64,000 nt of DNA from Chitinophaga sp. Cy-1792 (GTDB lineage: Bacteria > Bacteroidota > Bacteroidia > Chitinophagales > Chitinophagaceae), in assembly GCF_011752935.1 (NCBI RefSeq), contig NZ_VWWO01000002.1:2666001-2730000 (forward strand). Direction: 5' to 3'. The notes beneath the pieces were generated by a model, which worked only from the letters and a program-made list of their open reading frames with translations, had not been told where the DNA came from and ran no database searches. A program made the position numbers and the translations under genes. This document shows, piece by piece, positions 45,002 to 54,886 of this stretch (position 1 is the stretch's first letter; every line of letters starts with the position of its first letter).

Positions 45002-46171
45002 ATGATAGATAAGCGTGTATTACCACTAGCCATAGGTGGCCTGGGGATCGGCACAACGGAATTCACCATTATGGGGCTGCTCCCTGACATTGCAAAAACC
45101 TTACATATCACCATACCGGAAGCAGGGCACCTGATATCGGCCTATGCACTGGGTGTGGTAATAGGAGCACCATTACTGATCCGCTACAGCGTTTCGAAGC
45201 CTCCCAAGCAGACATTGCTGGCATTAATGATATTATTTACGGTGTTTAACGCCTTTTCGGCGATAGCACCTACCTACCCTACCATGATGCTGGCCAGGTT
45301 CCTTTCCGGGCTCCCACACGGTGCATTCTTTGGCGTGGGTACGGTAGTAGCCTCCCGGCTGGCAGGAAAAGGTAAAGAGGCATTATATATTTCACTGATG
45401 TTTACAGGGCTCACCGTTGCCAATCTGGGCATGGTGCCGCTGGTTACCTTTATCGGGCATGCCTTTCACTGGCGCCTGTATTTTGGCATTGTGAGCGTTA
45501 TCGGTATTCTTACTATCCTGTCGCTGATTGCCTGGCTGCCTGCATTACCGGTAAAAGCGAAAACACATGATAAAAGTGAATTACATTTTCTCACCAATCC
45601 GCAAACCTGGTATGTTCTGCTGATCACAGCCATCGGCTTTGGCGGCCTGTTTACCTGGTTCAGCTACATCACACCGCTGATGACGGAAGTAGCGGGTATA
45701 CCAGAGCGCAATATGGCCTATATCATGGTACTGGCAGGAGCCGGCATGGTAGTAGGAAACCTGCTCGGTGGCTATCTCTCCGATAAAATTGGTGCACCCA
45801 AAACTACCGCCATCCTGCTAACGATGATGATGTGTGCGCTGTTGGGTGTTTTCTTATTTGCACAATACACGCCAGTGGCACTGGCACTGACTTTCCTCTG
45901 CGGCGGATTGTCGATGTCCGTTTCCGCTCCCATCAATATCATGATGATGCGCAGCGCACCAAGCGCCGAAATGATGGGTGCTGCCTTTATGCAGGCTGCC
46001 TTCAACGTAGCTAATGCCGCAGGTGCATACCTGGGGGGCATTCCGCTCAATAAAGGCTACGGCTATAACTACCCGTCACTGGTAGGTGTAGGCATGTCGT
46101 TTATAGGTGTATTGATCGTTATCGGTTATCTGGTAAGATATGGTAACAAGTCAAAAGTACATCTCATATAA
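45002..46171 (+). CDS. MFS transporter, AraJ-like efflux type
   Basis: Inner-membrane transporter of 389 residues with about twelve helices. It begins MIDKRVLPLAIGGLGIGTTEFTIMGLLPDIA, the sequence typical of the arabinose-efflux (AraJ/YdhP) drug/sugar exporter group. LISAYALGVVIGAPLLI, ARFLSGLPHGAFFGVG and GNLLGGYLSDKIG confirm it. Substrate unknown; the family exports sugars, nucleosides or drugs. It is a single-gene unit ending at a bidirectional terminator shared with the leftward fucosidase operon. Confidence 0.9.
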   Translation: MIDKRVLPLAIGGLGIGTTEFTIMGLLPDIAKTLHITIPEAGHLISAYALGVVIGAPLLIRYSVSKPPKQTLLALMILFTVFNAFSAIAPTYPTMMLARFLSGLPHGAFFGVGTVVASRLAGKGKEALYISLMFTGLTVANLGMVPLVTFIGHAFHWRLYFGIVSVIGILTILSLIAWLPALPVKAKTHDKSELHFLTNPQTWYVLLITAIGFGGLFTWFSYITPLMTEVAGIPERNMAYIMVLAGAGMVVGNLLGGYLSDKIGAPKTTAILLTMMMCALLGVFLFAQYTPVALALTFLCGGLSMSVSAPINIMMMRSAPSAEMMGAAFMQAAFNVANAAGAYLGGIPLNKGYGYNYPSLVGVGMSFIGVLIVIGYLVRYGNKSKVHLI

Positions 46172-46186
46172 GGTCCATATAATTTT

Positions 46187-46229
46187 ATATTAAAAAAGCT
46201 TCCTGAAAATCAGGAAGCTTTTTTAATAT
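46187..46229. terminator. Bidirectional terminator between MFS gene and fucosidase operon
   Basis: A perfect 19-bp stem (arms 46187-46205 and 46211-46229, core aagcttcctg) with a 5-nt loop, A-rich on the left and T-rich on the right. It can end transcription of the MFS gene and of the leftward GH29 gene, whose stop is 12 bp away. Confidence 0.92.
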
Positions 46230-46240
46230 AATTACAACCA

Positions 46241-47680
46241 TCAGGTTTTAGCTTTTTCGTAATGATCAGCTGCCGCACCATTCCAGAGCGTCAGTACCAC
46301 CACTAACGGCGTGGTATATACTTTCTGTGCAATAGGAATAAAGTATTCGTTGCGTACAATCAGCTCAGGTGAAAGCTGCGTACCCGGTTCTTCCAGCGTA
46401 TAGGCGCTACCGATGACTTTTCCTGCGGGCAGTTTCACGCGCAGCTTGCCAGAAACCGGCACGTTGCACACCACCATATAAACGGTGTCTGTTCCTGTTT
46501 TACGGGTAAAATAACCCCAGTCCTGCTTTTCAAATCCGGCATATCCGGCGCCATAAATAGCTTCTCCATTGACTTTCATCCAACTGCCGATATTTGTCAT
46601 CAGCTGTTGTTCTTCCGTTCGGAAAGTACCATCGGGCTTAGGACCGAAATTCAATACGAAGTTGCCGCTGAGCGACACCGACTTTGCGAGCATTTCTATT
46701 ATTTCATTACTGCTTTTAATGTGACCATCCCAACGTTGGTGATAGCCCCACTGGTTTTCAGGCACTGTCATAACACCCTCCCAGTCGTGGCCATGAACAT
46801 CTGCGATCTTCTCAGGTAGCTTCCGTTCCCAGCCTTGTTCGTAGTCGCCCATAAGGCGGTTGTTACTATCAAAATGCCTGGCGCCTTTTTCATCGGCCCG
46901 GAGTCGGCTGCCGATAATTAAGCCAGGATGCAATTTCTGAAGATATTGCTCCAGCTCATCACTGAACGCACCGTCGTTTTTCCATGAATCATCCCAGGTG
47001 CCGTCAAACCAAAATCCTTTCACCGTTGGATAACGCTCCAATAATTCTTTCAGCTGATTTTTAACAAATACTTTAAAACGCACCATGGCAGCGGTGTCTG
47101 CAGCTGTTTTCAGACTTGTTCTCCAGTCCGGATTGTTCCAGTCGATAATAGAAAAATACAAATAGGCATCAATTCCGGCTTTGTTATAGGCAGCCACCAT
47201 CGGCCCTATGATATCTTTCTTATAAGGCGTAGCAGCAATGGTGTATTTAGAAAATTTGCTGGGCCACAAACAAAAGCCATCATGATGTTTAGTGGTAATC
47301 ACCATATATTTTGCACCCATGTCTTTTGCCTGTTGCGCCCATGCTGCAGGGTCACAGGCAACAGGATCAAACTGTTTGTACAGGTTATCATATGCGTCTT
47401 TTGGCATTTCTTTCCAGCTGCGTATCCACTCTGCTGCGCCATCATATACTTTACCGTTCCAGATGCCTCCCGGTATTGCATATACGCCCCAATGGATAAA
47501 CTGACCAAAACGCAGGTTGCGCCAGCGTTCCATGTCCGCATCTGTTCTGTTACCAATACGATGTGCGCCATGTTGCAGTGCAATTGTATCTTTCTTTATA
47601 TCGCTGCCTTGTGCCATGATGCTTTGCTGATGGCTTAGCAAACAGGCAATAGCAACTCCGAAAAGCCTTAATTTTCTCAT
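46241..47680 (-). CDS. Alpha-L-fucosidase (GH29)
   Basis: Exported enzyme of 479 residues with a signal peptide (MRKLRLFGVAIACLL...IMAQ). It would remove terminal alpha-L-fucose from glycans in the periplasm or at the surface. GH29 marks are FGQFIHWGVYAIPGG, AKYMVITTKHHDGFCLW, and GFWFDGTWDD with the presumed nucleophile Asp near residue 226. ENQWGYHQRWDG and FVLNFGPKPDGTF follow. The C-terminal beta-sandwich (from about 365) includes TVYMVVCNVPVSGKLRVKLP. It is the last gene of the leftward utilisation locus, 11 bp behind the GH2 gene, implying joint action on a fucosylated beta-galactoside or related glycan. Confidence 0.94.
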   Translation of the reverse strand: MRKLRLFGVAIACLLSHQQSIMAQGSDIKKDTIALQHGAHRIGNRTDADMERWRNLRFGQFIHWGVYAIPGGIWNGKVYDGAAEWIRSWKEMPKDAYDNLYKQFDPVACDPAAWAQQAKDMGAKYMVITTKHHDGFCLWPSKFSKYTIAATPYKKDIIGPMVAAYNKAGIDAYLYFSIIDWNNPDWRTSLKTAADTAAMVRFKVFVKNQLKELLERYPTVKGFWFDGTWDDSWKNDGAFSDELEQYLQKLHPGLIIGSRLRADEKGARHFDSNNRLMGDYEQGWERKLPEKIADVHGHDWEGVMTVPENQWGYHQRWDGHIKSSNEIIEMLAKSVSLSGNFVLNFGPKPDGTFRTEEQQLMTNIGSWMKVNGEAIYGAGYAGFEKQDWGYFTRKTGTDTVYMVVCNVPVSGKLRVKLPAGKVIGSAYTLEEPGTQLSPELIVRNEYFIPIAQKVYTTPLVVVLTLWNGAAADHYEKAKT

Positions 47681-47691
47681 TTCACTTAAAA

Positions 47692-49740
47692 TTAATAAAC
47701 AGATTTATATTCCCACGTAATTGTGTCGGACACAACTACCCCATTACGTTTGCCCGTTGCTGTTATAATATTTTTCCCGGGAGATAATTTTACGCTATCA
47801 AACAATATATCACGGGAATTGGCGCCGGCGTGGCCTTGCAGCGGTTTTCCCCTATTGACGGATATTGTTACTTCTTCCAGGTTACTGAATACTTCCACTG
47901 TATTGAGGGCTTTGCTTCTCCTGTTGTTCCTGCGTTCTGCGATGTATACCATCGGTTCCGGGTTCCAGTTGGCTTTATACCAATACCATGCATCTTTACG
48001 TTGCTTACGGTCGTAGGTAACCAGACCTTTCAGGTTCCGCGCATTCACCCCTCCACGGTTCCACATGGGTACTGCAAACTCGAACATATTCCACAGATAG
48101 GAAGCAGCGATATAAGGATGTTTTTCTATGATAGCCCACTGTTGCACATGTGTGGCTGTCTGATAGGTTTCAGGAAAGAATTGTCCGTTTACGGGATTAA
48201 AATCGGTGTTGATACTATCTGTATGCTGGTTGATGTTCCCGTCGGCACCATATTCCGTCAGCATCAGTTTATAATCCGGGTAATTTTTTTCCAGCCCTGT
48301 TACCCATTGTTCCAAATCGCCGATATGCCCTTCATACCATCCATAGTAGCGGTTCATACCTTGTATATCTGCCGCAAGGTTGGCAGGTCTGTTCATTTCT
48401 CCATAACCACTAACGGCAGTGGTTAAACGATCAGGATCTTCTGTTTTCGCCAGGTCATTGAGCTGACGTGTCAAAACAGCTACGGGTTCATCAGGCGTTT
48501 TACTATAAACTTCATTATGCATGCCCCATACGTAAATAGCAGGATGATTAAAGTTTTGCCGGATCAATTCTGTCAGTTGCTGTTTGGCATTATCCCCCTC
48601 CTTCCCTGAAGTGGCATTCACAAAAGGTATCTCCGCCCAGATAACAAAGCCCATGGTATCGCATTGTGCATAGAGGTATTCTGCTTGCTGATAATGTGCA
48701 AACCGGATGGTGGTAGCACCTACTTCTCTGATAACATCCAGGTCAGCTTTATGCTGGGCATTACTGAGTGCATTGCCATAGTCCTGCCACTCCTGGTGGC
48801 GGGTAACGCCATGCATGGCATAAGGCTTTCCATTCAGGTAAAAGCCTTTTCCTGGTATTACCTCAAAAGTACGCACACCTAAAGGCTGTGTGACAGCGTC
48901 CAGGATTTCTTCGCCTTCCATTACGGTAGTGGTAACGCTATACAGGTAAGGGTCCTGCAGGCCATTCCAGAGATGTGGCCCGGCAATAGTGAGTTGCTGT
49001 TCGTTGATGTTAATTCCCTGCGGGCTCACCAGCAGCGACTTCTCAGTAGCCGTAATCAGCTGTTGCTGTTGATCTCTGATCTCTGTTTTCAGCGTAATAC
49101 TACTGGTATGCTGCCGCTTATTTTCAATCTTTGATTTGACTGTAATCAATGCTTTACCATCCTGCATCTCCTGACGGATATATATTCCGGGAGAGGCATA
49201 ATCCGTAGTAGTAATATTGATGTCGTGGGTAACAATCAGCGAAACAGGTCTGTAGATGCCGCCAAATATACCGAAAAGAAAATTATTGATGGGCAGCACA
49301 TCTTCCCTTTGCTGGTTATTGGCTTTTACGATAACGGTATTCTCTCCTTCTTTTAATTCGTGTGTGATCTCAAAGCAGAAAGCACTGTAAGATCCTTTAT
49401 GCTGGCCTATGAGCCTATTATTCACATATAAGTCCGCCACTGACCCCACTCCTTCAAAGCGCAGGAAAACACGTTTCCCACGCAGTTGATCATCTACCTT
49501 AAATATCTTTTTATAACATCCATCACCGCTATAAAAATTCCGCCCTTCCTGCATATCCTTGTTATTCCAGGTATGCGGGATGGCCACAGCCCTAAATCCG
49601 CTGTCAATATTTTGCTGGTTAAAACTTCCTTTCCTGAAATACCAGCCGTCGTTAAACGGCTGGTTAAGCCTGCCTTGCCGGGCCTTTGCGACCAGGGTAA
49701 CCAGCAGGCAGGTGATACTTAGTATTATAATTTTTTTCAT
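47692..49740 (-). CDS. GH2 beta-glycosidase (beta-galactosidase/glucuronidase type)
   Basis: 682 residues with a signal peptide (MKKIIILSITCLLVTLVAKA). Domain order is the GH2 standard: a sugar-binding beta-sandwich (about 25-175; FNDGWYFRKGSF, AVAIPHTWNNKDM, YKKIFKVDDQLRGKRVFLRFEGV), an Ig-like domain (about 180-285), and a TIM barrel (about 290-585). The acid/base is Glu410 in WGMHNEV and the nucleophile Glu496 in LTEYGADG. GVTRHQEWQDYG is also typical. A short C-terminal sandwich follows. Beta-galactosidase is the most common activity of such short GH2 enzymes, but glucuronidase or others cannot be excluded. Encoded between susD and the fucosidase gene, with gaps of 42 and 11 bp. Confidence 0.9.
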   Translation of the reverse strand: MKKIIILSITCLLVTLVAKARQGRLNQPFNDGWYFRKGSFNQQNIDSGFRAVAIPHTWNNKDMQEGRNFYSGDGCYKKIFKVDDQLRGKRVFLRFEGVGSVADLYVNNRLIGQHKGSYSAFCFEITHELKEGENTVIVKANNQQREDVLPINNFLFGIFGGIYRPVSLIVTHDINITTTDYASPGIYIRQEMQDGKALITVKSKIENKRQHTSSITLKTEIRDQQQQLITATEKSLLVSPQGININEQQLTIAGPHLWNGLQDPYLYSVTTTVMEGEEILDAVTQPLGVRTFEVIPGKGFYLNGKPYAMHGVTRHQEWQDYGNALSNAQHKADLDVIREVGATTIRFAHYQQAEYLYAQCDTMGFVIWAEIPFVNATSGKEGDNAKQQLTELIRQNFNHPAIYVWGMHNEVYSKTPDEPVAVLTRQLNDLAKTEDPDRLTTAVSGYGEMNRPANLAADIQGMNRYYGWYEGHIGDLEQWVTGLEKNYPDYKLMLTEYGADGNINQHTDSINTDFNPVNGQFFPETYQTATHVQQWAIIEKHPYIAASYLWNMFEFAVPMWNRGGVNARNLKGLVTYDRKQRKDAWYWYKANWNPEPMVYIAERRNNRRSKALNTVEVFSNLEEVTISVNRGKPLQGHAGANSRDILFDSVKLSPGKNIITATGKRNGVVVSDTITWEYKSVY

Positions 49741-49782
49741 GCACTATTCTATAACCCTAACGAATAAACGAAGTATAGGACA

Positions 49783-51363
49783 TTATTTATATCCATCGTT
49801 CTGTTTCAATACAGCATCTTTATTCACATCTATTTCAGATTGCGGAATAGGCAGATGGATATTGTAATCAGCAATATTAGGCCCTGCGGAAGGATTGTAT
49901 TTCCTGGTACGTTCTACCAGTTTATTTGTTCTGATCAACGTCAGCCTGCGGAGTTCTTCCGCGGTCAGTTCTCTGGCCCTTTCATCGAGGATGTAGTCCA
50001 GTGTAATATCCGCAGCGGTCACTGGTGTGGCATTTGCGCGGTTCCTGATCACATTGATACTGTTAGCGGCTCCACCAAGATCTCCCTGCATGAATTGTGC
50101 CTCTGCCAGCAGTAAATAGGTTTCACCGAGACGCATCATAATCCTGTCTTTAAAGGAGCTGGAACCTTGTGGATCGCCGGGTTGGAATTCGTACCATTTG
50201 GTAGTATGTGCATACATGTAATAGGCTGTATCAGCAGCTTTGGGTACTACCAGCTTGCCGTAATTGGCGCCGGCGGGATCATTGTACCAATAGTTCCGGC
50301 GAATATTATACTGCGAGTTGCGCATATCCTTTGTTTCATACAATCCGTAGGTCCACCAGTTGGTAGGCCTTATCCTTCCGATACCGCGGCCACCGAGAGA
50401 ATCCGCTACCAACATCCCGCTTATATTTACATAAAATGGGCCCCATTCTCTGCGACGTTGGTCGAAGTCGGCGCCTCCACCGGTAATATTATATTGTTGT
50501 TCCACCACCCAGATCGCTTCTGTATTTCCCTGGCTGCGGCGCATGCTACCGTAGGTAAACATATCTGCAAACGGGTCGCCGGGCTGACTGGCCTTTACGC
50601 CGTATCTCGCAGTTACCAGCGAATAGAATTTACTATCGATAATACTTTGTGCTGCTTTTTGGGCATCTGCCGGCTTGTTAGCTCGCAGGTATGCTTCAGC
50701 GAGCAATTGCGCTGCGGCAAATTTATTGATACGACCCTGTGTAGTTACGTTCGCCGGATCGGGCAAATTTGCAGCAGCAAAGGTCAGGTCACTGATGATG
50801 AGTGCGATCACATCTGCTTCTGAAGCACGGGTATAGTCTGTACGAGGGGCTGCTACCGGCGTTGTCAGCAGTGGAACACCACCAAAGAGGATCGACAGGT
50901 GATTGTAGGCATAAGCCCTGAAGAAACTTGCCTCCGCCTTATACAGCGCGCGCTGCGCATCTGTCAGTGAAGCAGCCGGATTCTGCGTACCTGCGATGAT
51001 GGTATTGGATGCATTGATTATTTTATAGCACCAGCTCCAGATACTACTAACAGAACTTACGGAAGAGTTCAGGTTACGATAGTCGTCGTAAGGCGCCTGT
51101 ATTGCGTTGGGCTGGCCGGTAATGGCCAGATCAGTACCCACAAAATAGGTGGCCATTAATCCCTGCGTGTTGCCGTAATCGTTACGGAAGATGCTCTGTA
51201 AACCTGCAATGGAGGCTTCAAAACCAAGTGCATCTACCAACGTATTACCCGGAGCATAGGAGGATTTCAATGTTTCATTAAGGAAAGATTTGCGGCAAGC
51301 CATAAATGATGTAGTCATCACCCCTGCCAGCAATAAGCTATATATTTTTCGCCTGTTCTTCAT
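49783..51363 (-). CDS. SusD/RagB-family glycan-binding lipoprotein
   Basis: 526 residues; the signal MKNRRKIYSLLLAGVMTTSFMAC puts the lipidated Cys at residue 23. SusD features are NASNTIIAGTQNPAASLTDAQ, KAEASFFRAYAYNHLSILFGGVPLLTTP, AAQLLAEAYLRANKPADAQKAAQ, and the C-terminal RIMMRLGETYLLLAEAQFMQGD and RARELTAEELRRLTLIR. It starts 18 bp after the susC stop and precedes the GH2 gene. It would form the surface lid of the SusC importer for the glycan attacked by GH2 and GH29. Confidence 0.95.
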   Translation of the reverse strand: MKNRRKIYSLLLAGVMTTSFMACRKSFLNETLKSSYAPGNTLVDALGFEASIAGLQSIFRNDYGNTQGLMATYFVGTDLAITGQPNAIQAPYDDYRNLNSSVSSVSSIWSWCYKIINASNTIIAGTQNPAASLTDAQRALYKAEASFFRAYAYNHLSILFGGVPLLTTPVAAPRTDYTRASEADVIALIISDLTFAAANLPDPANVTTQGRINKFAAAQLLAEAYLRANKPADAQKAAQSIIDSKFYSLVTARYGVKASQPGDPFADMFTYGSMRRSQGNTEAIWVVEQQYNITGGGADFDQRRREWGPFYVNISGMLVADSLGGRGIGRIRPTNWWTYGLYETKDMRNSQYNIRRNYWYNDPAGANYGKLVVPKAADTAYYMYAHTTKWYEFQPGDPQGSSSFKDRIMMRLGETYLLLAEAQFMQGDLGGAANSINVIRNRANATPVTAADITLDYILDERARELTAEELRRLTLIRTNKLVERTRKYNPSAGPNIADYNIHLPIPQSEIDVNKDAVLKQNDGYK

Positions 51364-51381
51364 GTCTATATCATTTTTAAA

Positions 51382-54300
51382 TTATAAACTGAGGTTAATA
51401 CCAAATACTACTGTTGCGCTGTTTGGGTAGAAATCTGAACTCTGCTGACCAGTACCCTGGCCATTATTCAGCCTTGCCTGTGTGGAGGTAATGGTAGAAG
51501 GTGATGTTTCCGGGTCCCAGTTTTTCCATTTGGTAAACGTAGCCAGGTTACGACCGCTGAGATACATCATCAGGTTAGAAATGTGGTAGCGTTGCAGTAA
51601 GTTCTTATCAAACTGGTAACTCAGTGTAATATCTTTCAAACGTATATACGACGCATCTTCCGCATACTTATAACCTCTTGGGTTAGAATAGTACAGGGAC
51701 GGATTGGTGTTGATCTTATTTTCAGATGTCCAGTAGGGAATATTTGCAGGAAGATTCACTACACCACCCTGGTCGCGGTTATCGAGGATATTATCCGGAC
51801 GCAGTGATCCGTGTACATCCTGAATGAATATATTAAGGGAAAGATTTTTATAGGTAAATGTATTGGTCAGGCCTGCGATATATTTAGGCAATTGAGTACC
51901 GAGATAAGATCGATCGTTAGCATCGATCTTTTTATCGCCATTAATATCTTTGAATTTAATGTAACCTGGTTTGGTACCCGGGTCTATAGAATTATCTTCT
52001 CCTTCCTGCCAGATACCGGCCATGGTATAATCGTATATGCCTAACAGTGGTTTACCGATAAAGAGATTGTTGGTGATATCATCTTTACTATCTCCATATA
52101 ATGCCACTACTTTATTCTTATTAAAGGAGATATTAAAGGAGGTAGACCATGTAAAGTCATTCCCGGTAAGGTTCTTACTGTTCACTAATATTTCCAGTCC
52201 CTTGTTGGCTGTTTTACCGATATTATCATAGATGCTGCTATAACCGGTGAGTGAAGGTATTTTACGACTCAGCAGCAGGTCAAATGTATTGGTTTTGTAT
52301 CCTTCAATACTACCTGTGAGGCGGTTATTGAAGAAACCGAAATCAACGCCTACGTTCAAACCGGTAGTACTTTCCCATTTAAGGTTAGGGTTACCAAGTT
52401 TATCAGGGATCACACCTACAGCAGTAACGCCATTATAGATATAAGGGCTGGTGGTAAGGCGGGTCAGGGTCTGGTAGGCACCCACGGCCTGATTACCGGA
52501 ACGGCCGTAAGAGGCGCGGAGCTTCATCTGTGAGATGGCTGGTATCTCTTTCAGGAAGGCTTCGTTCTGAATATTCCAGCCTATGGCTACGGAAGGGAAC
52601 ACACCGTATTTATTGGAAGCCCCGAATCCGGAGAACCCATCACGGCGGATAGTAGCAGTGATAAGATAACGGCTGTCGTATACATAGTTGGCACGGAACA
52701 TCTGCGATAACATAGATGTAACAGAATCCGCGGAATAGGTTTTCTGTACCTGTGCTGCACCAAGGTTGTTGAAGAGCAGGTTATCATTTACGAAGCTGTT
52801 GGCCGCCAGTGTGGAGGTAAACAACATATCCTGCTGGGCGCTGTATAACGCAGTAAAGTCGAGGGCATGCTTACCGAAAGTTTTCGCATAGCTCAGCACA
52901 TTCTCTACTATCCATTGTTTGGCTTCTTCGTTGTATACATTGGCCGTACCGAGGTTATCACCCATTTTACGGCCGGTATAGTCTGCAGTACGTTTAGGAC
53001 GATAGCCATAAGATGCGTTTACGCGGTATTTCAGGCCTTTCAGGAAAGTTGGCGCCACCTCAGCATAGCCGCTCGCGTTAATATTCTTATTGCGATTGAG
53101 CCCTGGATTATACAGGTTTATCAGTGGATTGGTATATAAGGTTTGTGGTGCAATAGGATAAATTGCATAGTCACCTTTATCATTATATAGTGTTCCGTAC
53201 GGGCTCAGTGAGTTGGCATTGAAGAGGGATACGCGGCCACCGTCTTCATTGTTATTCACAAAAAACATGTTCACGCCTGTTTTCAGCCAGGAGGTCACGT
53301 TAATGTCTACATTGGAGCGGATACTGGAGCGGTTAAACTGGTAACCTTTCAGCGTACCATCCTGTTTCAGAAAAGTTCCGGAAACATAATACTTCACATT
53401 GTCTGACCCACCTGAAATGCTCAGTTCATGGCTGTGCATATAGCCCTGCTGGCTGATTTCTTTCTGCCAGTCTACTTCAGGAACACCATTGGCATAGTTC
53501 TGCTGCTCTGAGAGATAAGGCAAATCCGGTGCTGTCGGGCGGCCTGCCTGGATATTATACCAATGGTTCTTTTCACGGTACTGTTCACCGTTCATATTTT
53601 TCACCACATTCGTTTGATATTCTGCACCGGCATAACCATTGTAGGCGATTACCGGTTTGCCAGACTTCCCTCTCTTCGTGGTTATCATGATTACGCCATT
53701 TGCACCGCGGGCTCCATAAATAGCAGATGCCGACACGTCTTTCAACATATCAATGGATTCTATATCATTTGGATTAATATCGTTATAGGTACCATTAAAG
53801 GGGATACCATCCAGTACGATGAGCGGTGCGTTGCTGGCGGAAATAGATTTCAATCCACGCAGGTAAAAGGCAGGTGAGCTACCTGGGCGGGTAGAGTTGT
53901 TGACAATATTTACGCCTGCGGCAGAACCCTGGATCGCCTGGAGTACATTGCTTACCGGTTGATTTTTCAGACGGTCTTTGGGTACAGAAGAAATTGAACC
54001 TGTAACATCACTTCTCTTTTTGGTACCGTACCCTACTACCACTACTTCTGTTTGCTGTTCTATTGCGGCTTTGAGCTTAATATTCAGCGACGGATTATCT
54101 CCATTTACGGTTACCTCCTGCGGGGTAGTACCCATATAGGAAAATACAAGTACCGATGGTCCATTCGACGGCAGATGCAATGCAAAGGAGCCATCATTTC
54201 CGGTGGAAGTACCGAGTGATGTACCTTTGATACGTACGGATACACCTGGCAACGGGCTCCCGGATTCATCTGTAACCTTACCTTTGATATCAATGCCTTG

Positions 54301-54711
54301 TACAATGCCTGACGTGGCTACGACGGATATTGGTTTTGGAGAGATAAAAATAGATTTGTTCTCTATACTATATTTCAATGGCTGCTCCCTTACCACCATG
54401 TCCAGGAAGTCTTTAATGGTAGCCTCATGTACATTGATGGTCACGGGATGTGCTGTCCGTAATACCTCTTTGCTGGCCACAATAGTATAACCCGATTGCT
54501 GGCGGATAACGGAGAATACTTTTTCTAAAGGCACGTTATTCCCCGACCATGAGATCAGCTGTGCATAGGTTGCAGCGCTGGCATGCAGGAAAACGGTCGT
54601 CATTAATAAAAAAGTCAGTTTCATAACTAACAGGATTTTGGTTGAAAACCGGCGGTCCTTCTTTCGCATAGGCGCATAGGACTCCCGGTTACAAAGAGCA
54701 TTTTTTTGCAT
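51382..54711 (-). CDS. SusC/RagA TonB-dependent receptor with STN domain
   Basis: 1109 residues. The start used gives MQKNALCNRE, common among Chitinophaga SusC genes; an internal ATG at 54669 (MRKKDRRF) is an alternative. The signal core is MKLTFLLMTTVFLHASA. An STN domain lies at about 52-120 (NVPLEKVFSVIRQQSGYTIVAS, IKDFLDMVVREQPLKY) and couples to FecR. A carboxypeptidase-regulatory-like domain is at about 138-225. The SusC plug includes SNVLQAIQGSAAGVNIVNNS, FYLRGLKSISASNAPLIVLDGIPFNG and ASAIYGARGANGVIMITTKRG. The barrel ends in VVFGINLSL. It heads the import part of the locus; regulation by the upstream sigma/FecR pair and by an antisense RNA over its leader is likely. Confidence 0.95.
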   Translation of the reverse strand: MQKNALCNRESYAPMRKKDRRFSTKILLVMKLTFLLMTTVFLHASAATYAQLISWSGNNVPLEKVFSVIRQQSGYTIVASKEVLRTAHPVTINVHEATIKDFLDMVVREQPLKYSIENKSIFISPKPISVVATSGIVQGIDIKGKVTDESGSPLPGVSVRIKGTSLGTSTGNDGSFALHLPSNGPSVLVFSYMGTTPQEVTVNGDNPSLNIKLKAAIEQQTEVVVVGYGTKKRSDVTGSISSVPKDRLKNQPVSNVLQAIQGSAAGVNIVNNSTRPGSSPAFYLRGLKSISASNAPLIVLDGIPFNGTYNDINPNDIESIDMLKDVSASAIYGARGANGVIMITTKRGKSGKPVIAYNGYAGAEYQTNVVKNMNGEQYREKNHWYNIQAGRPTAPDLPYLSEQQNYANGVPEVDWQKEISQQGYMHSHELSISGGSDNVKYYVSGTFLKQDGTLKGYQFNRSSIRSNVDINVTSWLKTGVNMFFVNNNEDGGRVSLFNANSLSPYGTLYNDKGDYAIYPIAPQTLYTNPLINLYNPGLNRNKNINASGYAEVAPTFLKGLKYRVNASYGYRPKRTADYTGRKMGDNLGTANVYNEEAKQWIVENVLSYAKTFGKHALDFTALYSAQQDMLFTSTLAANSFVNDNLLFNNLGAAQVQKTYSADSVTSMLSQMFRANYVYDSRYLITATIRRDGFSGFGASNKYGVFPSVAIGWNIQNEAFLKEIPAISQMKLRASYGRSGNQAVGAYQTLTRLTTSPYIYNGVTAVGVIPDKLGNPNLKWESTTGLNVGVDFGFFNNRLTGSIEGYKTNTFDLLLSRKIPSLTGYSSIYDNIGKTANKGLEILVNSKNLTGNDFTWSTSFNISFNKNKVVALYGDSKDDITNNLFIGKPLLGIYDYTMAGIWQEGEDNSIDPGTKPGYIKFKDINGDKKIDANDRSYLGTQLPKYIAGLTNTFTYKNLSLNIFIQDVHGSLRPDNILDNRDQGGVVNLPANIPYWTSENKINTNPSLYYSNPRGYKYAEDASYIRLKDITLSYQFDKNLLQRYHISNLMMYLSGRNLATFTKWKNWDPETSPSTITSTQARLNNGQGTGQQSSDFYPNSATVVFGINLSL

Positions 54712-54718
54712 AACTTTG
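54711..54718 (+). promoter_or_regulatory. Rightward -7 box opposing susC
   Basis: TAACTTTG is an exact TAnnTTTG match on the plus strand, overlapping the first base of the leftward susC start codon. A TTA at 54689-54691 lies 19 bp upstream, one mismatch from the usual TTG at -33. No rightward protein gene follows; a terminator does, about 75 bp on. Confidence 0.5.
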
Positions 54719-54725
54719 TACTGGT

Positions 54726-54823
54726 TTGGCTTAGTAAATGATAAACAGTTGGTGTTACATTCGATTGTTATGTTCAGCTATAACCGCTCTGGCGGAAGTG
54801 AGTGCAATCACTTTCGCTTTTTT
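54726..54823 (+). ncRNA. Candidate antisense sRNA against the susC leader (DonS-like)
   Basis: A rightward promoter box at 54711-54718 and a rightward intrinsic terminator ending at 54823 define a transcript of about 100 nt. It would be fully complementary to the 5' leader of the leftward susC mRNA. No protein-coding frame of any length fits. In Bacteroides, ECF-controlled utilisation loci carry cis-encoded antisense RNAs in exactly this position, between the anti-sigma gene and susC (DonS type), where they repress the locus. The assignment is inferred from position, orientation and signals only. Confidence 0.45.
54792..54823 (+). terminator. Rightward intrinsic terminator in the fecR-susC gap
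   Basis: A 10-bp stem (arms 54792-54801 and 54808-54817, gcggaagtga with one G-U pair) and a 6-nt loop are followed by six T on the plus strand. On the minus strand no T-run follows, so it cannot serve the leftward fecR gene as an ordinary terminator. Confidence 0.78.
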
Positions 54824-54886
54824 AATTACAGGTAAACTTATATCTGGAATTTATTTTTCACTGTTCTTGTTGGCTGACGACGATCG

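Noticed and set aside
54792..54823. Hairpin as terminator of the leftward fecR gene
   Set aside because: The T-run is on the plus-strand side; on the minus strand no T-run follows the stem, so it points the other way.
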